A DNA stretch of 40,171 nt from CAVYPR01 sp052145775 (GTDB lineage: Bacteria > Actinomycetota > Acidimicrobiia > Acidimicrobiales > RAAP-2). The notes below the pieces were generated by a model. It was not told the DNA's origin and made no database searches. It saw only the letters and a program-made list of their open reading frames with translations. Made by a program: the position numbers and the translations under genes. Shown piece by piece: positions 1 to 6,284 of the stretch. Position 1 is the first letter of the stretch; every line of letters begins with the position of its first letter. The DNA is taken from assembly GCA_052145775.1 (NCBI GenBank), contig JBKQNY010000209.1, positions 1-40,171 of the forward strand, in the 5' to 3' direction.

Positions 1-1
1 C

Positions 2-835
2 ATCGTCGGCTCCTACCGCTACGCCGAGCGGGTCTTCCTCCTGCTCACCCTGGCCTTCGTGACCTATCCGATCGCCATGGTCCTCGGCCACCCCGACTGG
101 AAGCAGGTCGCCCTCCACACCGTGCTCCCCCACGTGATCTGGTCCAAGGCGTACCTGCTGGTGGCCGTGGCCCTCATCGGCACCACCATCACCCCCTACA
201 TCCAGCACTATGAGGCGGGGGCGGTGGTCGACAAGGGGATCGGTCCCGAGGACTTCAAGTACGAGCGGGCCGACGCCATCGGCGGCGCCGTCCTGGCCTC
301 GATCGTCTCGATCTCCATCATCATCGCCACGGCGGCCGTGCTGGGCGGACACGGCGCCCTGTCCTCGGCCGAGGAGGCCGCGCACGCCCTGCGGCCGGTG
401 GCGGGGGCCGGGGCCGAGGTCCTCTTTGGGTTGGGGTTGCTGGGCGCCGCAGCCCTGGCGGCGGCCGTCGTGCCCCTGTCGACCTCCTACGCCGTGGCCG
501 AGGCGGTGGGGGTCGAGCGGTCGGTCTCGCGGAGTTTTCGCCAGGCGCCGCTCTTCCTGGGGCTGTTCACCGTGCAGATCCTGATCGGGGCCTCGGTGGT
601 GCTCTTGCCGGGGAACCTCATCCACCTGATCGTGAACACCCAGGTCCTCGAGGGCGTCATCACCCCCATCACGTTGCTCTTCATCCTTGTCCTGGCCAAC
701 CGCCGGAGCCTGCTCGGATCGGCCGCCAACGGTCCGTTCGCACGCTGGGTGGGGGGGGCCGCCATCTGGGGGGTGGCCGCCGTGGCCGCCGCCTACGTCT
801 TGGTCACGGTCCTCGGATGGTTTGGCGTCGGATGA
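2..835 (+). CDS. Nramp-type (SLC11-like) metal ion transporter, C-terminal part
   Basis: The open frame enters from the left edge, so only the last 277 residues are seen and the start lies outside the window. Seven hydrophobic stretches are visible (about residues 12-30, 48-68, 95-117, 138-165, 180-203, 213-232 and 254-275), as expected for the second half of an 11-12-helix Nramp carrier in the cytoplasmic membrane. The helix-6 region reads GTTITPYIQ at about residues 60-68. Canonical Mn/Fe Nramps have a methionine just before the proline (MPH) that binds the metal; here threonine occupies that place, as in divergent Nramp relatives with other substrates. Assignment to the superfamily is firm; the metal is not predictable. 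The next gene starts 81 nt downstream on the same strand. Confidence 0.85.
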   Translation: MVGSYRYAERVFLLLTLAFVTYPIAMVLGHPDWKQVALHTVLPHVIWSKAYLLVAVALIGTTITPYIQHYEAGAVVDKGIGPEDFKYERADAIGGAVLASIVSISIIIATAAVLGGHGALSSAEEAAHALRPVAGAGAEVLFGLGLLGAAALAAAVVPLSTSYAVAEAVGVERSVSRSFRQAPLFLGLFTVQILIGASVVLLPGNLIHLIVNTQVLEGVITPITLLFILVLANRRSLLGSAANGPFARWVGGAAIWGVAAVAAAYVLVTVLGWFGVG

Positions 836-916
836 GTCCCGGGACGGTCCTGTTTGCGCACGACCTGCAGGTCGGGGGAGGCTGTCGGGTCATGGTGCCA
901 GGGGCCGGTGCAGGGA

Positions 917-2326
917 ATGGTTAAGTCGCCGCGCCAGCGGTGGCGGGAGATGCAGGCCTCCTGGGAGCGCTCCACCACCGTCGAGCTGCCACCGGCGATC
1001 GCCCCGGCACCCCCCGAGCCGGGCGGCCTGCGGGTCGCTTTCCTCATCTACCGCGGCAACCCCCGCTGCGGGGGCCAGGGCGTCTACACCCGCCACCTGA
1101 CCCGCGAGCTGGTGGAGCTGGGCCACTCGGTCGAAGTCCTCTCCGGCCAGCCGTGGCCCGAGGTGGACGACGGGGTGGGGTTCACCCCCATCCCGGGCCT
1201 CGACCTCTACCGCGAGCCCGACCCGTTCCGGGTCCCACACCCCCGGGAGTTCTCCGACCGCCTCGACGCCCTGGAGTTCGCCGTCATGTGCACGGCCGGC
1301 TTCGGCGAGCCCTGGGCGTACTCCCTGCGGGCCCGCCGACTGCTCGCCGCCCGTCGGGGCGATTTCGACCTGGTCCACGACAATCAGTGCCTCGGCTCGG
1401 GGATGCTCGGCATGGTCCGCGACGGCTGGCCGCTCCTCACCACCCTGCACCATCCGATCACCGTCGACCGCCAGCTCGCCCTCGACCACGCAGCCAACCC
1501 GTGGCAGAAGTTCACCACCCGGCGCTGGTTCGGCTTCCTGCGCATGCAGGTGCGGGTGGCCCGGCGGCTGCCGGCCGTCGTGACGGTCTCGGAGTCGTCG
1601 CGGACCGACATCGTCGCCCAGATGGGGGTGGAACCCGAGCGCATGACGGTGGTCCCGGTCGGGGTCGACCACACCGTCTTCCGCCCGTCGCCCGACGTGG
1701 AGCCGGTGCCCGGGCGGCTGATGGTCACGTCCTCGAGTGATGTCCCGATGAAGGGGCTCGTCCCGCTGCTCGAGGCGGTGGCCAAGCTGCGCACCGAGCG
1801 CGACGTCGAGTTGGTGGTCGTGGGCAAGCCGAGGCCGGCCGGCCGGGTCGACCAGGCCATCGAGCGGCTGGGCCTCGAGAGCGCCGTGCGCTGCGTGAGC
1901 GGCATCAGCGACGCCGAGCTGGCCCGGGAGTACGCCCACGCCCAGGTGGCCGTGGTGCCCTCCCTCTACGAGGGTTTCTCGCTGCCGGCCGTCGAGGCCA
2001 TGGCCTGCGGCGCACCGGTGGTCGCCACCACCGGCGGGGCGCTCCCCGAGGTGGTCGGCCGCGACGGCGAGACGGGGCTCCTGGTCCCGCCGAACGACCC
2101 GGGCGCCCTGGCCGGGGCCATCGCCCGCCTGCTGGACGACCCGGACCTGCGGGCCCGTCTGGGCGAGGCCGGACGGCGCCGGGTCCTCAACCGGTTCACC
2201 TGGAAGGTCACGGCCGAGGGCACCGCCCAGTGCTACTCGGCGCTGATGGAGGGGCGTCCGCTCCCCGGTGCCGTCCGCACGGGCGTGGCGGCCGCCGCCG
2301 GGACCGCCGGGGAGGCGACGTGCTGA
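917..2326 (+). CDS. GT4-family glycosyltransferase
   Basis: This is a 469-residue retaining nucleotide-sugar glycosyltransferase of the GT-B fold. The N-terminal Rossmann half carries a GGQGVYTRHLTREL loop near residue 55, like MshA-type GT4 enzymes. The C-terminal half has the GT4 E-x7-E signature, EGFSLPAVE, near residue 352, followed by ACGAPVVAT. I chose ATG 917 because an AGGGA stretch precedes it and homology only begins downstream; an in-frame TTG at 854 would add 21 unconvincing residues. Its TGA overlaps the GTG of the methyltransferase gene, and that gene overlaps the next, so the three are translationally coupled. A role in making a methylated glycan or glycoconjugate is inference; donor and acceptor cannot be read from the sequence. 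Confidence 0.88.
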   Translation: MVKSPRQRWREMQASWERSTTVELPPAIAPAPPEPGGLRVAFLIYRGNPRCGGQGVYTRHLTRELVELGHSVEVLSGQPWPEVDDGVGFTPIPGLDLYREPDPFRVPHPREFSDRLDALEFAVMCTAGFGEPWAYSLRARRLLAARRGDFDLVHDNQCLGSGMLGMVRDGWPLLTTLHHPITVDRQLALDHAANPWQKFTTRRWFGFLRMQVRVARRLPAVVTVSESSRTDIVAQMGVEPERMTVVPVGVDHTVFRPSPDVEPVPGRLMVTSSSDVPMKGLVPLLEAVAKLRTERDVELVVVGKPRPAGRVDQAIERLGLESAVRCVSGISDAELAREYAHAQVAVVPSLYEGFSLPAVEAMACGAPVVATTGGALPEVVGRDGETGLLVPPNDPGALAGAIARLLDDPDLRARLGEAGRRRVLNRFTWKVTAEGTAQCYSALMEGRPLPGAVRTGVAAAAGTAGEATC

Positions 2327-3102
2327 CCGTCGACTACGACCGCCTCGGGGTCCGGCCCGGCGACTCCCTCCTCGACCTCGGGTGCGGGTTCGGCCGACAC
2401 GCCTTCGAGGCCGCCCGGCGCGGGGCGGCCGTGGTGGCCCTCGACGCGGGGCCCGACGAGGTGGCAGGGGTGCGGGACACCTTCGGGGCCATGGCCGACG
2501 CCGGCGAGCTCCGCGCCGAGACGGCCCGCTGCGGCGCCGTCCAGGGCGACGCCCTGCACCTCCCGTTCGCCGACGGGACCTTCGACCGGGTCATCGCCTC
2601 CGAGGTCCTCGAGCACATCCCCGACGACGTGGCGGCCATGACCGAGCTGGCCCGGGTGTTGCGTCCGGGCGGGACGATGGCGGTGACGGTGCCCCGTTGC
2701 GGCCCCGAGTTCGTGAACTGGGCCCTCTCGGACGAGTACCACGACGTCCCCGGGGGCCACGTCCGCATCTACCGCCGTTCCACCCTGCGCCAGCGGCTCT
2801 CGGCCACCGGGCTGGTCCCGACCGGGAGCCACCACGCACACGGTTTGCACGCCCCCTACTGGTGGCTCCGCTGCCTGGTGGGGCCGACCAACGACGCCAA
2901 CCCGGCGGTCGCCGGCTACCACCGGTTGCTGGTCTGGGACATCGTGCGGGGCCCGCGCCTCACCCGGGTGACCGACCGCGTGCTCAGCCCGCTGATCGGC
3001 AAGAGCCTGGTCGTCTATCTCCGCAAGCCGGAGCGCCCCGCGGCGGGCACCGGGAGCCGAGCCGAGCACCGATCACCGACAGGACACGAGGAGGCGGCAT
3101 GA
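2320..3102 (+). CDS. class I SAM-dependent methyltransferase
   Basis: The 260-residue protein has the standard Rossmann methyltransferase motifs: LLDLGCGFGRHA (motif I, about residues 17-28) for S-adenosylmethionine, an acidic residue at the end of strand 2 (VVALDAG), GDALHLPFADGTFD (motif II/III) and EVLEHIPDD, LRPGG (motif IV-V). It resembles the UbiE/Methyltransf_11 group, which methylates small molecules or sugars. GTG 2320 is chosen: it lies 5-8 nt after GGGGAGG and overlaps the preceding glycosyltransferase stop by a few bases. The 3' end overlaps the next start as ATGA. Substrate unknown; the context suggests O-methylation of a glycosylated product made by its two neighbours. Confidence 0.88.
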   Translation: MLTVDYDRLGVRPGDSLLDLGCGFGRHAFEAARRGAAVVALDAGPDEVAGVRDTFGAMADAGELRAETARCGAVQGDALHLPFADGTFDRVIASEVLEHIPDDVAAMTELARVLRPGGTMAVTVPRCGPEFVNWALSDEYHDVPGGHVRIYRRSTLRQRLSATGLVPTGSHHAHGLHAPYWWLRCLVGPTNDANPAVAGYHRLLVWDIVRGPRLTRVTDRVLSPLIGKSLVVYLRKPERPAAGTGSRAEHRSPTGHEEAA

Positions 3103-4223
3103 CCACCGAGCAGGCCAGCTCGGTCTCGGTCCCCGAAGTGCCGGGGATCCTCACGGCCTCCGAGGTCCTGGCCACGGCGCAGAGCATCGCCGAGGTCCAG
3201 CGCGACGACGGCATGATCCCCTGGTTCCCCGGGGGCCACTGCGACCCCTGGAACCACGTGGAGGCGGCCATGGCCCTCTCGGTGTGCGGGTTGCACGCCG
3301 AGGCCGAGCGCGCCTACCAGTGGCTGGCCGAGATCCAGCTGGCCGACGGCAGCTGGTTCAACTACTACCTGGCCGAGGGGGTGAAGGACCCCAGGCTGGA
3401 CACCAACGTGTGCGCCTACCTGGCCGCCGGCCTCTACCACCACCACCTGGTGACCGGGGAGCACGACCTGCTGCGCCGCCTGTGGCCGGTCATGGAGAAG
3501 GCGCTCGACTTCGTCCTGCGCTGGCAGCGTCCCGACGGCTCGGTGCGCTGGTCGCTCGACCCCGCCGGCCACCCCGAGGGCTACGCCCTGCTCACCGGCT
3601 CCTCCTCCATCTACCACTCCCTGCGTTGCGGGGTGGCGGTCGCCGAGCGCCTGGGCAAGGACCGGCCCGACTGGGAGCTGGCCGCCGGCCGGCTGGGACA
3701 CGCCGTGGCCCACCACCCGGGCGCCTTCGCCCCCAAGCAGGAGTTCGCCATGGACTGGTACTACCCGATGCTGTCGGGCGCGCTCGAGGGCGAGCTCGGC
3801 CTGGCGCGCATCGACGAGTACTGGGACACCTTCGTGATGGACGGGCTGGGCGTCCGCTGCGTGTCGACCAACGACTGGGTGACCGCGGCGGAGACCGCCG
3901 AGTGCGTCATGGCCCTCGACGCGCTGGGGTTGGACGACATCGCCCGCCGGCTCTTCGCCGACGCCCAGGGGCTGCGCCTGCCCGACGGCTCCTACTGGAC
4001 CGGCATGGTCTACCCCGAGGAGGTGTCCTTCCCCGGTGGGGAGCGCACCACCTACACGGCGGCGGCCATCGTGCTCGCCGCCGACGCCCTTTCGGGCGCC
4101 ACCGCCGCCGCCGGGCTGTTCAGGGGGGAGGGGCTACCGGTCGGCCTCGACCTGGCCGAGCCTCACTGCATCGGCGAGGACGCGCACGGCTGCACCGCGA
4201 CGCCCTCGAGCCCGCGACGGTAG
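3099..4223 (+). CDS. alpha/alpha-toroid protein (prenyltransferase/squalene-oxidase-like repeats), function unknown
   Basis: The 374-residue protein is built of tandem helix pairs ending in glycine/tryptophan turns: QRDDGMIPWFPGG (about residue 32), QLADGSWF (about 80), QRPDGSVRW (about 145) and LPDGSYWTG (about 295). The second matches the QW-type turn of squalene cyclases and protein prenyltransferases, so automated pipelines often label such proteins prenyltransferase. The cyclase DxDD acid motif and prenyltransferase zinc ligands are not apparent, and six-hairpin glycosidases share the same toroid fold, so a carbohydrate-active role is equally possible. It is the third gene of a coupled GT4-methyltransferase-toroid cassette, with its ATG in an ATGA overlap. 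Its Cys-containing tail (AEPHCIGEDAHGCTATP) is unusual. Confidence 0.75.
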   Translation: MTTEQASSVSVPEVPGILTASEVLATAQSIAEVQRDDGMIPWFPGGHCDPWNHVEAAMALSVCGLHAEAERAYQWLAEIQLADGSWFNYYLAEGVKDPRLDTNVCAYLAAGLYHHHLVTGEHDLLRRLWPVMEKALDFVLRWQRPDGSVRWSLDPAGHPEGYALLTGSSSIYHSLRCGVAVAERLGKDRPDWELAAGRLGHAVAHHPGAFAPKQEFAMDWYYPMLSGALEGELGLARIDEYWDTFVMDGLGVRCVSTNDWVTAAETAECVMALDALGLDDIARRLFADAQGLRLPDGSYWTGMVYPEEVSFPGGERTTYTAAAIVLAADALSGATAAAGLFRGEGLPVGLDLAEPHCIGEDAHGCTATPSSPRR

Positions 4224-4322
4224 TCGCCGAGGATCCCGTCCGGCGGGGCGGCCTCACGGGCCCTGCCGTGGCGTGGAGGCGCAGAGGGGTCAACGGTGCG
4301 GTGTGGGTCGCCGACCATCGCG

Positions 4323-4339
4323 CCGGCCGATCCGGCCGG
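4323..4339 (+). terminator. short GC hairpin after the GT-MT-toroid operon
   Basis: CCGGCC and GGCCGG form a 6-bp stem with loop GATCC, 100 nt after the toroid gene stop and 24 nt before the GNAT gene. There is no T-run, so it is only a weak terminator candidate. The rest of the 140-bp gap (4224-4363) shows nothing recognisable. Confidence 0.3.
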
Positions 4340-4363
4340 TCGCCAGGTGTGGTCCACTGAGCC

Positions 4364-4915
4364 ATGGCACAAAGGCCGAGCGATCCGTGCGAGACCGGGC
4401 GGCTCCGGTTGCGACCACTCTCGATGGACGACGCCGACGTGCTGCACCGCTTGCAGAGCGACCCCGAGATGATGCGTTACTTCGGTGGCCCCTACGTGCG
4501 CCGGCAGACCGAGTCCTGGCTCGAATGGCACGTCGCCATGTGGGACCAGGAGGGCTACAGCCTGTGGGCCGCCGAGCTGAAGGACGGCGGCGCATTCGTC
4601 GGCTGGATCGGCCTGAGCAAGGTGTTCGCACCAGAGGAGCTACGGGGGACGACCGAGGTCGGGTGGTTCATCGACCGGGCGCGCTGGCGCCAGGGGCTCG
4701 CCACCGAAGGCGGGCGGCGTGCGCTGCAATTCGGGGTCGACGTCCTCAACCTCGATCGCGTGCTGGCGAGGTACGACCCCGAGAACGTGGCGTCGGGCAG
4801 GGTCATGGAGAAGCTCGGGATGCGGGTTGTAGGCGACATGCCCAGGGCGGACGCGCCCGGGATCACCAGGGTCTGCGAGATCACCTCGGGCGAGGTGGCG
4901 CCCCCCGGTTCGTAG
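4364..4915 (+). CDS. GNAT-family N-acetyltransferase (RimJ/RimL type)
   Basis: The 183-residue protein begins with the RimJ/RimL hallmark ETGRLRLRPLSMDDAD (about residues 10-25). It carries the acetyl-CoA binding segment WRQGLATEGGRRALQFG (about 107-123) and the C-terminal NVASGRVMEKLGM motif (about 145-157). These enzymes move an acetyl group from acetyl-CoA to an N-terminal amine or a small amine; the acceptor cannot be deduced. ATG 4364 is the only sensible start. It stands alone: 140 nt downstream of the toroid gene and convergent with the methyltransferase gene that ends at 4952. Its codon use is slightly less GC-extreme than its neighbours, which may hint at later acquisition, but this is a weak impression. 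Confidence 0.85.
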   Translation: MAQRPSDPCETGRLRLRPLSMDDADVLHRLQSDPEMMRYFGGPYVRRQTESWLEWHVAMWDQEGYSLWAAELKDGGAFVGWIGLSKVFAPEELRGTTEVGWFIDRARWRQGLATEGGRRALQFGVDVLNLDRVLARYDPENVASGRVMEKLGMRVVGDMPRADAPGITRVCEITSGEVAPPGS

Positions 4916-4951
4916 TGGCTGCCGGCGTCCCGCATGGGGTGGCTTTGGCCG

Positions 4952-5650
4952 TCACGAGGCGGTGTCCACCTGCTCGTCACCGAGGCGCCGGAGCACCCGC
5001 AGGCTTCCACATTCGCCGTCCTCGGCCCAGCGGCCCGAGGCGACGGCGTCGCACCACAGCTCGTAGGGTGGGCGGCCGCCGTCGGCCGGGTTCTCGAAGA
5101 CGTCGTGGATGGCCAGCCAGCCGCCCGGTGCCACCAGGGGCGCCCAGCCCCGGTAGTCGGCCCAGGCCGGCTCTGCGCCGTGTCCGCCGTCGATGAAGCA
5201 GAAGGCGAGCGGCGTCCGCCAACAGGCGGCCACGGTCGGTGAGTCGCCCACCACGCCCACCACCGCCTGCTCGAGCCCGGCTGCGGCCACGGCGCGCCGC
5301 CAGTGGGGCAAGGTGTCCAGGCGGCCGTCGGCGGGGTCCACCAGGTCGGCGTCGTGGTGGGTCCAACCGGCCTGGTTCTCCTCCGAGCCCCGGTGGTGGT
5401 CGATGCTGAACAGCACGGAGCCGGTGGCCTCGGCCGCCGCTCCTAGGTACAAGGTCGACTTGCCGCACCAGGCACCGATCTCGATGAGCACCGGTTTCCC
5501 CCGCCCGCCGGAGAAGGCGCGGCCGGCGCGCAGGGCCGCGGCCAGCAGCGCCTCCCCCTCGTCGTCGGGCATGAACCCTCGGGTCGAACGGGCGAGGGAG
5601 ACCACGTGGCGCAGCCGGGGATCCTCGGGGACGGGGGGCAGCGGGGTCAT
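4952..5650 (-). CDS. class I SAM-dependent methyltransferase (Methyltransf_24-like)
   Basis: The 232-residue protein shows the PF13578-type pattern: VLIEIGAWCGKSTLYLG (SAM-binding loop, about residues 50-66), SIDHHRGSEEN (acidic strand-2 end), and FIDGGH ... WAPLVAPGGWLAIHDVFE (about 145-180). These enzymes resemble TylF/cephalosporin-hydroxylase-like O-methyltransferases acting on small molecules; the substrate is unknown. ATG 5650 is chosen because it overlaps the stop of the upstream GDT1-family gene as ATGA; the open frame continues upstream only as a shadow of that gene. It is the last gene of a pepN-GDT1-methyltransferase unit on the minus strand. Confidence 0.82.
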   Translation of the reverse strand: MTPLPPVPEDPRLRHVVSLARSTRGFMPDDEGEALLAAALRAGRAFSGGRGKPVLIEIGAWCGKSTLYLGAAAEATGSVLFSIDHHRGSEENQAGWTHHDADLVDPADGRLDTLPHWRRAVAAAGLEQAVVGVVGDSPTVAACWRTPLAFCFIDGGHGAEPAWADYRGWAPLVAPGGWLAIHDVFENPADGGRPPYELWCDAVASGRWAEDGECGSLRVLRRLGDEQVDTAS

Positions 5651-6240
5651 GAGGTGACGAGACTGTAGATGCCGTAGGCGGCGAAACCGAGCAGGACCAC
5701 GCCGCTCAGCCGGCGGATCAGCTGCAGGGGCACCACCCGCAGGAGGGCCCGGCCGGCGAAGGCCCCGAGCGCGGCGATCGTCGTGAGGGCGCAGAAGGCG
5801 CCGACCCCGACCGACAGCGGCTGGTGGTACTTGGCCACCAGGTTGATGGTCAAGAGCTGGGTGAGGTCGCCGAATTCGCCCACCAGGATCACCGCGAAGG
5901 CGGAGACGAACACCTTGCGGGCCACTGCGCCCGTGGCCTCCTTCGCCTCCTCGATGCCCTTCGACGCGGCGGACCTCTCTGGGACCAGCAGGAGGAAGGC
6001 GGCGCCGGCCAGGAACAGCACGGTGACCACGGTCTCGAGGACCCGGTGGGGGAGGAGCTGGAGGATGCGCCCGGCCGCCACGGCGAGGACCACGTGGAGC
6101 GCGAACGCCGCCGACGCCCCCAGCCACACCATGACGGGGTTCGACCGGGCCGCCATGAAGAGCGTGGCGATCATGGTCTTGTCGGGGAGCTCGGCCAACG
6201 CCACCAGGAAGAAGGTGACGACGACGACGTCGAGGCTCAC
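5647..6240 (-). CDS. TMEM165/GDT1-family (UPF0016) cation transporter
   Basis: The 197-residue membrane protein has two copies of the GDT1 family motif E-x-G-D-K/R-T/S: AELPDKT in the first half (about residues 14-20) and GEFGDLTQ in the second (about 122-129). Each sits in a three-helix repeat, giving six membrane segments. Bacterial members (MneA/Mnx type) export Mn2+; plant and yeast members exchange Mn2+ or Ca2+ for H+. Both motifs deviate: P replaces G in the first and L replaces K/R in the second, so transport direction and ion are less certain. GTG 6240 is the first start preceding the hydrophobic helix. It lies 44 nt after pepN and overlaps the methyltransferase start by 4 nt. There is no room for the Mn (yybP-ykoY) riboswitch that often controls this family. 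Confidence 0.85.
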   Translation of the reverse strand: MSLDVVVVTFFLVALAELPDKTMIATLFMAARSNPVMVWLGASAAFALHVVLAVAAGRILQLLPHRVLETVVTVLFLAGAAFLLLVPERSAASKGIEEAKEATGAVARKVFVSAFAVILVGEFGDLTQLLTINLVAKYHQPLSVGVGAFCALTTIAALGAFAGRALLRVVPLQLIRRLSGVVLLGFAAYGIYSLVTS

Positions 6241-6284
6241 CGTTGCGCGCCCCCGGTGCGGCCCCCTCTGCAGGCCACTGCCTT

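Noticed and set aside
5651..6127. N-terminal extension of the minus-strand methyltransferase frame
   Set aside because: It is a shadow of the GDT1-family gene; the real start is the ATGA overlap at 5650.
6241..6284. Manganese (yybP-ykoY) riboswitch before the GDT1-family gene
   Set aside because: Only 44 nt separate it from pepN and the sequence lacks the motif.
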